A stretch of 52,533 bases of DNA from Vicinamibacteria bacterium (GTDB taxonomy: Bacteria > Acidobacteriota > Vicinamibacteria > Fen-336), in NCBI GenBank assembly GCA_035570235.1, contig DATMML010000130.1, positions 1 to 52,533 on the forward strand. The letters run 5' to 3'. A model generated the notes under the pieces. That model worked only from the letters and a program-made list of their open reading frames with translations. It had not been told where the DNA came from and searched no databases. This document shows, piece after piece, positions 43,920 to 51,941 of this stretch (its first letter is position 1; the number at the start of each line of letters is the position of its first letter). Made by a program: the position numbers and the translations under genes.

Positions 43920-46097
43920 CTAGGGAGCAGGCAGCGCCACCCCGCCCGCCCCCGCGCTCGCGTGGACATCCCCTAGCACGAGGTATCGTGGCGCCCAGTC
44001 TTCGTGAACGATGCCGATGAAATAGAGGTAGTCCGCCTCCGGGTCGGGCCCAGAGTCGCGGGCGGGAAGCTCAAGGCGATGCGGGCCCGGACGGAGGTCG
44101 GAGAAGAAAACGGCCCAGTTCGCCGAACGCCGGCCGTTCGCGAGGGCATTCCCGTCGAGGACGACCCGGGGGGCCCGATCGGCCAGCCTGCGTCCCCCGA
44201 GGATTGCGACGTGGGGCCCGGGGACGTCCACCTCGACGCGAATAGAGAGCGTGCCCGAACTCGAGTCAGCAGAGAGGAGGCGCGCCACGCCCGGCAGGGG
44301 GGGGGTGACCGTCCGCAGGAGCGCACTGCTGTCGGTCTCCGCCACCACCGGCCAGCCGTAGCGCCCGCTCGCCTCCTTCAGAGAGTTCGCGAAGGGTTTG
44401 GCGGGGGCCCCGGCCAGGCCGATGGAGTAGACGGGCAGGATCGCGGTCTTGAGCCGCGGGTCGCGTATCTCGAGCAGCCTCGGGTCTGGATCGAGGTCCT
44501 CCTCGCAGGCGCGGCGATTGAACTGAAGCTCGAAGTTCGGATAGCCGGGAAATAAGAAGCAGAAGAGCCCCATTCGATTGTGGTAGCGCTCCGGCCAGAG
44601 GATTCGTCGGTAGTCCGGGTTGAAGGCCTGGATGCGGGAATAGCTCATGAGCATGGCGGCCTGAGTCACCCCGCGTGGATAGTCCACTTCGGCGGGGGCC
44701 AAGATGCGAGAACCGGGCGAGCTGGCGGTAGTCTCCCGCACCGTGCGCAGGAAGGCGGCCCGCTCCGGCTCTCCGACGCGAAAGCTCACCCAGATCCGCT
44801 TTCCCACCGCAAACGTGCCCACGTCCAGGAGGCACACCGCACCCAGCCAGGCGCCCAGGGCCACGGCGATCGGTCGGGGGCCATGCCGCAGGCCCAGCGC
44901 GGCCAGGATGCCGAGCGGGAAGATCAGGTGGATCGCGAATCGGTAGGCGTGGTTGTTCCAATGCCAGAGGTGGTTGAAGGCGAGGAACAGAGTTGCCCCC
45001 AGCATCGCCAGGGCCCAGACCAGCACAGGCCGCTCGCGATAGCGGGGGTAGGCCAGGGCGGCCGCCAACGCGTAGGCCGTAAAGAAGAGCGCCAGGCCCG
45101 CGAGCCCGACCGCGGCCCGCTGAACCTCGGCGTCCTGCACCGCGGCCAGCACGCGGGCGTGCTGCGCCAGCTTCAGCAGGTAGGGCGCCGCCACCAGGCC
45201 GGCGGTCCCGTAGCTCCACAAGTAGAACGGCTTCTTGGAGTCGAAGGCGAAGGTGGCGACCAGAGCTCCCGTGCCCAGGACGATGAGGCTCATGATGGAG
45301 AGCAGGGGACAGGTTGCCACCAGGAACCCGAAGGCGGCCGCCACAAGGCCCAGGGCAACCAGCCAAATCCAGAAGCGGGGCTGCCGCGGCCGGTCGAGGC
45401 CGTTGCTCAGGACAAGGTAGACGAGCTGGACGAAGGCTGCGTTCACGAACGTGAGGGTATGGGTCTGGAACAGGAGGGCCAGGAGCGCCCCCGAAGCGAT
45501 CGCCCGGGGCACGCTGAAATGCTGGTAGGCGAGATAGGTGAGGGCCAAGCAGGGCAGGAAGAGCACCCACCCGAGGCTCTGGGCCGTTCCCAGGGAAATG
45601 GTGTGAAAGGGGACGTGCAGGATGAAATTCAGGGGGAACCCGGAGCCGGGGTCCGGCCGGTCGAGGATGAAGGAGTTGCCTCCCAGAGAGATGAGGAGGC
45701 TAGCCCAGAACGCGACCCTCGAATCACGGACGACGGCCGCGATGGAGTAATAGTTCAGCAGCAAGAAGGCGAAGCCAAGCAAGGGGCCGTAGATCACGGC
45801 CTGAACGGTCATGGCCGGCCAGTGACCGACTTCACCGATGAGGTTGATCAGGGCATCGGAGAGGTAGTAGGTGTAAACGGGGAATTCCCCGGAAGAACCG
45901 TCGCTCAGGTAGTGATGCGGTGGCAGCACCCACCACTTCCCATATGTGATCTGAGAGACACCTTCGGGGTGGTTGAGCCAGATGGGCCAGTCCAAACCCC
46001 TCCGGGCGACGTCACCCAGCACCGGGCTGACGTAGAGCAATGCCACCAGGGTGGCGCAGCCAAGGACGGCCCAGGTGATCGAAGAGGGGCGCCTCAC
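43920..46097 (-). CDS. Large polytopic membrane protein with C-terminal periplasmic domain
   Basis: A 725-residue protein with about 12 helices. The first loop, WPIWLNHPEGVSQITYGKWW, then PVYTYYLSDALI, is like that of the GT-C-type proteins in this locus. The last 250 residues are soluble; their end (GPHVAILGGRRLADRAP, GPHRLELPARDSG) looks like a small beta-sandwich of carbohydrate-binding style, by appearance only. GTG 46097 is the chosen start and a hydrophobic helix follows at once. It converges on the GT2 gene with 29 bp between. Family not recognised. Confidence 0.73.
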   Translation of the reverse strand: MRRPSSITWAVLGCATLVALLYVSPVLGDVARRGLDWPIWLNHPEGVSQITYGKWWVLPPHHYLSDGSSGEFPVYTYYLSDALINLIGEVGHWPAMTVQAVIYGPLLGFAFLLLNYYSIAAVVRDSRVAFWASLLISLGGNSFILDRPDPGSGFPLNFILHVPFHTISLGTAQSLGWVLFLPCLALTYLAYQHFSVPRAIASGALLALLFQTHTLTFVNAAFVQLVYLVLSNGLDRPRQPRFWIWLVALGLVAAAFGFLVATCPLLSIMSLIVLGTGALVATFAFDSKKPFYLWSYGTAGLVAAPYLLKLAQHARVLAAVQDAEVQRAAVGLAGLALFFTAYALAAALAYPRYRERPVLVWALAMLGATLFLAFNHLWHWNNHAYRFAIHLIFPLGILAALGLRHGPRPIAVALGAWLGAVCLLDVGTFAVGKRIWVSFRVGEPERAAFLRTVRETTASSPGSRILAPAEVDYPRGVTQAAMLMSYSRIQAFNPDYRRILWPERYHNRMGLFCFLFPGYPNFELQFNRRACEEDLDPDPRLLEIRDPRLKTAILPVYSIGLAGAPAKPFANSLKEASGRYGWPVVAETDSSALLRTVTPPLPGVARLLSADSSSGTLSIRVEVDVPGPHVAILGGRRLADRAPRVVLDGNALANGRRSANWAVFFSDLRPGPHRLELPARDSGPDPEADYLYFIGIVHEDWAPRYLVLGDVHASAGAGGVALPAP

Positions 46098-46340
46098 GTG
46101 ACCGTAGCGTTCACCGGAGGGTCAGAAGCTCGCCCGCTCTTGCCGGAATCCGGGAGGCAGGGGGCCGAGTGGATGAAGTCCACGAAGGGGGGCAGACAAG
46201 CCACGGCCAGGAGTGAGTTCCCACCGGTGGGGCCGAGCCATTACTCGAACCGACCTCGACCCCGCTCGGCATTCTGTGGGCATCTTACCAGACCGGTCCC
46301 ACGCGGGCGCCGCAGGGCACGGGCTGGGATGACGTCCTCG

Positions 46341-46380
46341 GTTCCTCGAGCCAGGGCGTCGCTCTCCGCGTTCCTCGAGC
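46341..46380. repeat. 11-bp direct repeats containing CTCGAG
   Basis: GTTCCTCGAGC occurs at 46341-46351 and 46370-46380. The spacing of 29 bp is close to three helical turns, so both would face the same side of DNA. They could be an operator, about 125 bp upstream of the promoter; unproven. Confidence 0.25.
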
Positions 46381-46505
46381 GGAGTGCCCTAGGAGCCGTC
46401 CCGACTGCGGGGCGCGGGTTGCCCTAGACACCCCCGGGGATGGCGAGCTCTAGCCTTTGCAACGGCTTCCAGTCTCTTATGCACCTTTCCCCGTTATCGA
46501 CTCAT

Positions 46506-46534
46506 TTGACAAGATCGCCGGGCAGGTCTAGCGT
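46506..46534 (+). promoter_or_regulatory. Promoter, TTGACA-17-TAGCGT
   Basis: A consensus -35 box TTGACA (46506-46511), 17-bp spacer, and TAGCGT (46529-46534). A leader of about 110 nt leads to the FecR/DUF6600 start, which has a GGAGG ribosome site. Unlike other promoters in this window it is far from the start codon. Confidence 0.55.
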
Positions 46535-46651
46535 GGAATTAAGTCAACCCTAGACCCTCACCCGGTCCGCTTCCCTCCGGTGTGGGCGCGGAGGGCAGTC
46601 TTGTCGCCAGAGTCGCGAAGCGCCGGCCGTGAAACAAGAATCCTGGAGGCC

Positions 46652-49063
46652 ATGTCCATGACCCGTCTGCTCCGGTGCGGGATGCTCGTCAGCTTCGTCG
46701 TCCTCGCTTTTGTGGGGGGGGCCTTCGCCGACGATCCACCCTCCCGCGTCGCCCGCCTCAGCTACGCCGACGGGTCGGTGTCCTTTCGGCCGGGAAATCT
46801 GGACGATTGGGCGCCCGCCTCGCGCAACCGTCCCCTGACTACGGGTGACCGTCTCTGGACGGATAAAGGCTCGCGAAGCGAGCTGCACCTGGGGAGCACG
46901 ACCGTCCGCCTGGGGCCCGAGACCGCCTTTGCCTTCCTCAACCTGGACGACAACGTGACCCAGATGCAGGTGACGCAGGGCTCGGTGAGCGTCCATGTGC
47001 GCAACGTCCTCGAGGGAGAGTCGATGGAGGTGGACACGCCAAATGCGGCGGTGTCCCTGCTCCATCCCGGCACCTACCGCATCGACGTGGACGCGAACGG
47101 AGACTCCACGGTGTCCGTGCGCAGGGGGGATGCCGAGGCCACCGCGGAAGGCTCGGAAGTGCCCCTTCACGCCCGGCAGGTAGGGGTCTTTCTGGGCGCG
47201 CATCCTCCCATCTACGACATTCAGGAAGAGAGCACTCCTGACGATTGGGACCGGTGGTGCACGGAGCGCGAGCGTCGCTACGAGGAGCCCCACGTCTCCG
47301 CCCGGTATGTGTCTAACGACGTCGTTGGGTCGGAGGACCTCGACGGGTACGGCCGCTGGCGCGACGTCCCGAACTATGGCTCGGTGTGGGTTCCGACGTC
47401 CATGGGCCCGTCCTGGGCGCCCTATCGCGCAGGGCACTGGGGTTATGTGGCTCCGTGGGGTTGGACGTGGATCGATGACGCGCCCTGGGGCTTTGCACCG
47501 TTCCACTACGGACGCTGGGCCCGCGTATCCGGGGAATGGGTCTGGGCTCCGGGGACGATCGTGGCCCGGCCCGTCTATGCCCCCGCGCTGGTGGCCTTCG
47601 TGGGTGGGAACAATTGGAGCGCTTCTCTCTCCATCGGCGTGGGGGGCGGAGTGGCGTGGTTCCCGCTGGGTCCGCGCGAGGCCTACTATCCCTCTTACGC
47701 GGTCAGCCCCGCCTACGTGCGAAACATCAACGTCACCCACGTCAACGTAACGAACATCAACGTCACGAATGTCAACGCGACCAATGTCACCTATGTCAAT
47801 CAGTCGGTGGCGGGGGCGGTCACGGCCGTCCCGCGCTCCACGTTCGTCTCCGCACAACCGGTCGCAGCGGCGGCAGTGGCGGTCCCCGTGAGCGCGGTGG
47901 CCTCGGTGCAGGCCGGCGGTGCTCCCGTGGGGGTCCAGCCGACCTCGCAGAGCGTCCTGTCCCGACCGGTCACGGCCTCGGCCGCGAGCGTTCCCCAACC
48001 CCCGGCCGCGGTTAGCGGGCGATCCGTGGTGGCCAAGATGACGCCCCCTGCGCCCGCTCCGGCTTTTGGGGCCTCCGCCCACGCCGCCCAAGTGGTGACG
48101 AACCCACTGATCAGGCCCGCGATTCCGCCGCCCGGGCCATCGACTGTTGCCATGCGCCCGTCTCGCGCCACGCTTCCCCCTCCCCGGCCCGCGACCCCCC
48201 CCGCAGCCTCCTTCGCTGCCGGCGGGAAGGTGTCCGGTGCCGCCCGAGCGACCTCCCAACCGACCGGAGCCGCGGCCCCTCTCACGGGGCCGACGACCGC
48301 TGCCGGCGGGAAGGTGTCCGGCGCCCCCCGGGCGACCTCCCAACCGACGGGAGTCGCAGCCCCTCTCACGGGGCCCACGACGGGAGTAGCGGGGCAGTCG
48401 ACCGCTCAACCCAAACTGAACGACCGGCCGAGCCACGCGCCCGTCGCCCACGGAGCTGCTCCGCAATCGACGGGAGCCTCGTCCCCCTCCACCGGGGTCG
48501 CGAACCCGGGGGCGACGGGGACGGTCCACCCCCACACCGCGGCGAAGACCGACGCCAATCCGCGGGGCGGGCAGGCCGGTTCGGGTGGCTCTCCCCCTCA
48601 GCATTCGACAGTGGCGGGCTCCCAACTGGCACCGAAGGGGGAAGCGGGAGGGTCGAGTCACCCCCACGCAAACTCCGCGACTGCGGGCAACGGACCCGGT
48701 GCTCACCCGCAGCATGCTGCGGGGGCAGGCTCCCAGCCGCCGAAGGCGGGGGATACGGGAGGATCGAATCACCCCCACGCAAACTCCGCGATTGCGGGCA
48801 GCGGACCCGGTGGTCACCCGCCCACCGCGAAGGATGGGGGGTCGGACCACCCTGCCCACAAGAACCCCGACGCGGCGGCCGGCGGGTCTCATCCGCAACA
48901 CAATCCCGCCAACTCTCAACCGGCTCAACATAAAGAAGGCTCCGGCGGCTCCCCCCATCAGCCGTCTCCCGCGGGGCACGAGAAGGCAGCACCCGAAGCG
49001 CACAAACCCCCCCCTCCGGCGCCGCATCCGCAGCCAACGCCCACGCCTCATCCGCAAAAGTAG
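46652..49063 (+). CDS. Secreted FecR-domain protein with DUF6600 region and repeat-rich tail
   Basis: An 803-residue exported protein. A signal peptide covers about 1-27 with cleavage at GAFA|DD. Residues about 35-170 are a FecR-like domain (GDRLWTDKGSRSELHLG, VTQGSVSVHV, VDTPNAAVSLLHPGTYRID). Residues about 215-305 are a DUF6600-type tryptophan-rich region (YGRWRDVPNYGSVWVP, WGYVAPWGWTW, DDAPWGFAPFHYGRW). A short Asn-Val-Thr repeat (about 358-383) and a long Pro/Ala/Gly/His-rich tail follow. DUF6600 proteins are common in Acidobacteriota; they are cell-surface proteins of unknown role. GGAGG (46645-46649) suits ATG 46658 better than 46652; they are two codons apart. No FecI or FecA partner is seen, so a link to sigma-factor signalling is not supported. 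Confidence 0.85.
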   Translation: MSMTRLLRCGMLVSFVVLAFVGGAFADDPPSRVARLSYADGSVSFRPGNLDDWAPASRNRPLTTGDRLWTDKGSRSELHLGSTTVRLGPETAFAFLNLDDNVTQMQVTQGSVSVHVRNVLEGESMEVDTPNAAVSLLHPGTYRIDVDANGDSTVSVRRGDAEATAEGSEVPLHARQVGVFLGAHPPIYDIQEESTPDDWDRWCTERERRYEEPHVSARYVSNDVVGSEDLDGYGRWRDVPNYGSVWVPTSMGPSWAPYRAGHWGYVAPWGWTWIDDAPWGFAPFHYGRWARVSGEWVWAPGTIVARPVYAPALVAFVGGNNWSASLSIGVGGGVAWFPLGPREAYYPSYAVSPAYVRNINVTHVNVTNINVTNVNATNVTYVNQSVAGAVTAVPRSTFVSAQPVAAAAVAVPVSAVASVQAGGAPVGVQPTSQSVLSRPVTASAASVPQPPAAVSGRSVVAKMTPPAPAPAFGASAHAAQVVTNPLIRPAIPPPGPSTVAMRPSRATLPPPRPATPPAASFAAGGKVSGAARATSQPTGAAAPLTGPTTAAGGKVSGAPRATSQPTGVAAPLTGPTTGVAGQSTAQPKLNDRPSHAPVAHGAAPQSTGASSPSTGVANPGATGTVHPHTAAKTDANPRGGQAGSGGSPPQHSTVAGSQLAPKGEAGGSSHPHANSATAGNGPGAHPQHAAGAGSQPPKAGDTGGSNHPHANSAIAGSGPGGHPPTAKDGGSDHPAHKNPDAAAGGSHPQHNPANSQPAQHKEGSGGSPHQPSPAGHEKAAPEAHKPPPPAPHPQPTPTPHPQK
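47723..47800 (+). repeat. Asn-Val-Thr coding repeats
   Basis: Degenerate 9-15 bp units of the type AACGTNAC repeat through this stretch and encode about 26 residues built of N-I/V-N-V-T. Such runs are usual after DUF6600 regions and are protein repeats, not a DNA element. Confidence 0.6.
48214..48381 (+). repeat. 84-bp tandem duplication inside the FecR/DUF6600 gene
   Basis: Two nearly identical 84-bp units (48214-48297 and 48298-48381) encode 28 residues each: GGKVSGAxRATSQPTGxAAP with a short PLTGPTT tail. The few differences suggest a recent in-frame duplication. Confidence 0.8.
48610..48832 (+). repeat. 111-bp imperfect tandem repeat inside the FecR/DUF6600 gene
   Basis: Two units with a 111-bp (37-residue) offset, best conserved over the segment encoding HPHANSAxAGxGPGxHP. 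The His-Pro-His spacing could bind metal, but that is speculation. Confidence 0.7.
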
Positions 49064-49095
49064 GTCGACGGGGGGAGGGGCTCCCGCGCTTCGGG

Positions 49096-49129
49096 CCGAG
49101 GCCGGCTCTCGCTGAGGGCCCGGCCTCGG
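49096..49129 (+). terminator. Strong GC hairpin downstream of the FecR/DUF6600 gene
   Basis: CCGAGGCCGG (49096-49105) and CCGGCCTCGG (49120-49129) form a perfect 10-bp stem with a 14-nt loop, 32 nt after the stop codon. There is no U-tract, as is common for terminator-like hairpins in very GC-rich bacteria. Confidence 0.45.
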
Positions 49130-49221
49130 GGGCGGGGAGGCTACTGCCGGCGAGGCCCTGGCTCCCTCTACGCGCCTCTCCGATTTGTCCCTCCATCGGT
49201 CAGCGCCCTTGGTGTTGAAGG

Positions 49222-49256
49222 ACGGCCCCCCAGGGCGTGAGTCCCTGGACGGCCGT
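49222..49256. terminator. Second long hairpin upstream of the last membrane protein gene
   Basis: ACGGCC (49222-49227) pairs with GGCCGT (49251-49256), and CCAGGG (49230-49235) with CCCTGG (49243-49248), with a 2x2 internal loop and a 7-nt loop. It lies 31 bp before the extended -10 element of the next gene, so it may insulate that gene from readthrough. Confidence 0.4.
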
Positions 49257-49287
49257 CTCGAGACACCCGCGGTACTACTCGCGCGAG

Positions 49288-49296
49288 TGCTAGAAT
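49288..49296 (+). promoter_or_regulatory. Extended -10 promoter element (TGCTAGAAT)
   Basis: TG-C-TAGAAT at 49288-49296, ending 11 nt before ATG 49308, the same distance as at 22500/22512. There is no -35 match. A leaderless mRNA is implied. Confidence 0.5.
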
Positions 49297-49307
49297 GCGT
49301 GGCCTCC

Positions 49308-50600
49308 ATGAGCGCTTCGGAGGAGCCACCGCGGTCGGGGGTCGGCCGGGGCCGCGGCTCCCTCGTCCTTGGGTCCGCCTTCTTCCTTCTATATCTGGGC
49401 TGGGGCCTGGCCTTCCACATACGGGCGCCCCGGGTCTTCCAATACACCGATCAGGTCTTCGATGCCGACATCCCTACCCGCATCATGGATCTCGCGCGCT
49501 TCGGAGGCCCACATCGGACCAGGCTCCACCCCCTGTTCGTCCTCCTCCTGAACCCGATCGGCCAGGCGGTGCGGGCGGGAATTCGGGGGGCCGGGCTCGA
49601 TCACTCGGGGCGACTGACGGCCCTCCTGATGTGCGCCCTGGCCGGGGCCCTGGGCGTCGTCTTCTTCCGCGTGCTCCTCGACCGCTTGGGCCTCGAGCCC
49701 CCGCTCACCTGGCTCGGGAGCATCCTCTTCGGCTTGTCCTCGAGCCAGCTGTTTTTCAGCTGCATGCCCGAAAGCTTCGCCTTCTCCGGCCTCAGTCTGG
49801 TGATCCTTTTTGCGCTGGCCGCCGGCCCCTGCAGGCGGCCAGGCGTTCTATTCCTGGCTGGCATCGGCTCCTTCTCCATGGCGGCTACCAACCTGGCCGC
49901 GGCGGTCTTGGCCCGCGCTTCGTCCTTGAATTGGGCCCGCCCGCGTCCTAGCCTCAGGCGCCTCGTGATCTTTGGGCTCGGAATCGTCCTCGTGACCGCG
50001 CTCCTGAGCCTGGCCCAGGTCTGGATCTACCCAGGGAGCTCCCCCTTCTTCATGCCCACGACCCTCCATCGCGATGATCTGCTGAGCTTCGTCTGGCCGG
50101 CGTGCTTGTCCGAGCTGACCGCTCGGGAAGCGGAGGTAATCGGCCATTTCTTCTTCGCCAATCTCGTAGCCCCGAAGCTCGAGGTCAATGAGCCGGGCGG
50201 GTTGCGGACGGAGGTCGACTTTGGCCCCATCACCCTCGACTCCCTGCGCGCGGGCGGTCTCGCCCATGGCCTCCTTTGGGCGAGCCTCCTCGGCGCCGGG
50301 CTCGTTTTCGGGAGCAAGGGAGGGCTTCCGGCCGGCCCGGTACTAGGACTCCTGGTCTGGGTGGGCCTCCACGCCGCATTGCACTCGTTCTGGGGCACCT
50401 CCCTCTTTCTATATTCCTGTCAGTGGACGTTCGCGGTGGTGGCCCTCGGGATCTGGTCCTTGAACCGCCTTGCCGCCGAGCGACCGGCCTGGGGGCGGGC
50501 TCTCGTGGGGTTGCTCTTCGTCTTGATCGGGATCCAGGCCGTGTGCAACAACGCTTTTCTGCTCGAGATCCTGCGCATCTTCTCTCACGACCCGCCTTGA
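49308..50600 (+). CDS. Polytopic membrane protein, GT-C-like
   Basis: A 430-residue protein with about 10 helices. The loop after the first helix, YTDQVFDADIPTRIMDLARF, followed by HRTRLHPLFVLLLNP, has the acidic residues and the 'HP-L' step of GT-C-like proteins; a family name is not certain. ATG 49308 is preceded by an extended -10 element 11 nt away and no ribosome site. A longer frame upstream (from 49185) runs through the promoter and a hairpin and is rejected. It stands alone between the FecR-type gene and the convergent lipoprotein gene. Confidence 0.74.
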   Translation: MSASEEPPRSGVGRGRGSLVLGSAFFLLYLGWGLAFHIRAPRVFQYTDQVFDADIPTRIMDLARFGGPHRTRLHPLFVLLLNPIGQAVRAGIRGAGLDHSGRLTALLMCALAGALGVVFFRVLLDRLGLEPPLTWLGSILFGLSSSQLFFSCMPESFAFSGLSLVILFALAAGPCRRPGVLFLAGIGSFSMAATNLAAAVLARASSLNWARPRPSLRRLVIFGLGIVLVTALLSLAQVWIYPGSSPFFMPTTLHRDDLLSFVWPACLSELTAREAEVIGHFFFANLVAPKLEVNEPGGLRTEVDFGPITLDSLRAGGLAHGLLWASLLGAGLVFGSKGGLPAGPVLGLLVWVGLHAALHSFWGTSLFLYSCQWTFAVVALGIWSLNRLAAERPAWGRALVGLLFVLIGIQAVCNNAFLLEILRIFSHDPP

Positions 50601-50692
50601 TCAGACGAGACTAAGGAATCCGCGCTGCCGCCAGAGCGGCGAAAAGGACTTCTGAGCCCTTGTCCGTACGGCGGCGCGGGGGCTGTCCGCGC

Positions 50693-51916
50693 CTAGTGAG
50701 GAGTGACGAGCCCGATCCAGGGGGCGTACCCAATCCCGTCGTTCCACGCGGCGACGGTTCCCAGCCTGCCTCCCTCCGCCTGGGATATGGGTTGCAAATC
50801 GCCCGTGGTGGCGTTGACCAAGTAGCCCAAAACGTCCCCTGGCCGCAGGACGTAAAGGAAACGGCCGGCCGGGTCGAGAGACAGCGTGGAAGCTGGATAC
50901 GAGTAGGTGGGGTCCGAACTGTAGGTTGCCAAGATCACACCCGAAGCGACCACGCGGATGGGAGAGGGGACTCCGGCGTCATCTAACCGGTAAGCCCAGA
51001 TATCCGAGCCGCTGGCGAGGTATAGGAGATGACCGGAAGGGTGTACTACCAGCGACCCCGGGATCCCGGGCAACGGGGTCCTTCCGATGGCCGTCAGGCT
51101 ACCGTTTACACCGTCGATGTCGAATTGGGCGACTTGGCCCGACGGGCCCGTTCCTGGCATCATGCCGTACAAGTGGCGACCGGTGGGATCGACCGCAACG
51201 CACCTTCCCGCCGTCCACTGTCCGAGGTAGCGCAAGCTCCCCGTCTCGACATCCGTTTGATACCCGAACGCAGGGGGCACGGCCGCCCCAACGTGACAGC
51301 TGCCGTAGTAAACGAAATGTCCCGTTGGCTCGACGACGACCCAGTCGTCCCCCTGCTCCAGCTCGTATTCGCCTCCGCAGCTCACCTCGGAGATCGTGTC
51401 GCCGAGGGCCCCGGTCATCGCGTCGATCGCGGCCGTGCCGATCGAGCACGACGGATACTCGTCCAACAATAGGAACCGGCCGGAGGGATGGACGGTGATA
51501 AAAGCCGGTTGAACCAGAAACAACCTCCTTGTGCTCACCTTGGACAGGGCTCCCATCGAGGGATCAATCCCGTAAGTCACTACGTTCCTATCCCGCCCAC
51601 AATGGTCAGTGGAGCAACCTGTGTTGTCGCCTGCGAGCGACGCGTAGAGAAAGCGTCCCCGCGGATCCAGGCTCGCGAAGGCCACATCACCGGGAAAGAA
51701 GCCCAAATCGGCCTCGGCTCCCGGCGGAACGGTCCCGACCAAATTCCAGGCACCGGTCGAGCCGTCAACTCTGTAAGCCGTGTGCACCGTTCTCCAAGGG
51801 GCAAGCCGAGCGCCTAGGACATAGGCAAACGTGGGCCCTGGTGGGGAGGGCTGACTGCCGCAGGCGGCGAGGAGGGTCAGCGACAGGCAGCTTCCAATGC
51901 TCCAGACTCGCAGCAT
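50693..51916 (-). CDS. Beta-propeller lipoprotein (YncE/lactonase-like)
   Basis: A 407-residue protein with a lipoprotein signal: a hydrophobic N-terminus ending LTLLAAC, where Cys would be acylated at about residue 19. The rest is made of recurring blades of about 50 residues with signatures such as LDPRGRFLYA, VHPSGRFLLL, VEPTGHFVYYG, VDPTGRHLYG, VHPSGHLLYLA and LDPAGRFLYVL, a seven-bladed propeller like YncE or 6-phosphogluconolactonase. Several Cys (CSTDHC, SCSIG, SCGGE, SCHVG) could form disulfides. An enzyme activity is not shown. The start is at ATG 51916, with GAAGG upstream. It is the downstream neighbour of the truncated gene at the right edge. Confidence 0.85.
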   Translation of the reverse strand: MLRVWSIGSCLSLTLLAACGSQPSPPGPTFAYVLGARLAPWRTVHTAYRVDGSTGAWNLVGTVPPGAEADLGFFPGDVAFASLDPRGRFLYASLAGDNTGCSTDHCGRDRNVVTYGIDPSMGALSKVSTRRLFLVQPAFITVHPSGRFLLLDEYPSCSIGTAAIDAMTGALGDTISEVSCGGEYELEQGDDWVVVEPTGHFVYYGSCHVGAAVPPAFGYQTDVETGSLRYLGQWTAGRCVAVDPTGRHLYGMMPGTGPSGQVAQFDIDGVNGSLTAIGRTPLPGIPGSLVVHPSGHLLYLASGSDIWAYRLDDAGVPSPIRVVASGVILATYSSDPTYSYPASTLSLDPAGRFLYVLRPGDVLGYLVNATTGDLQPISQAEGGRLGTVAAWNDGIGYAPWIGLVTPH

Positions 51917-51941
51917 TGCCGGACCTTCGGACAACTCTAAG

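Larger units (their letters stand above)
46098..46651. other. Divergent intergenic region, 554 bp
   Basis: The longest stretch without a gene. It holds a good promoter (46506-46534) for the FecR/DUF6600 gene and two copies of GTTCCTCGAGC (46341-46351 and 46370-46380), 29 bp apart start to start. No small ORF or RNA gene is convincing. Confidence 0.55.

Noticed and set aside
44580-46427. Plus-strand open frame of 615 codons
   Set aside because: Antisense to the polytopic protein at 43920-46097; highly charged Gly/Gln/Glu composition with no domain. Shadow.
47723-47800. Short regular repeats resembling a CRISPR-like array
   Set aside because: The units are degenerate, in frame, have no unique spacers, and encode an Asn-Val-Thr run. 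It is a protein repeat.
46550-49447. Minus-strand open frame of 965 codons across the FecR/DUF6600 gene
   Set aside because: Arg/Gly-rich, without recognisable domains, and exactly antisense to a protein with a signal peptide, FecR and DUF6600 features. It is a codon-bias shadow of GC-rich DNA.
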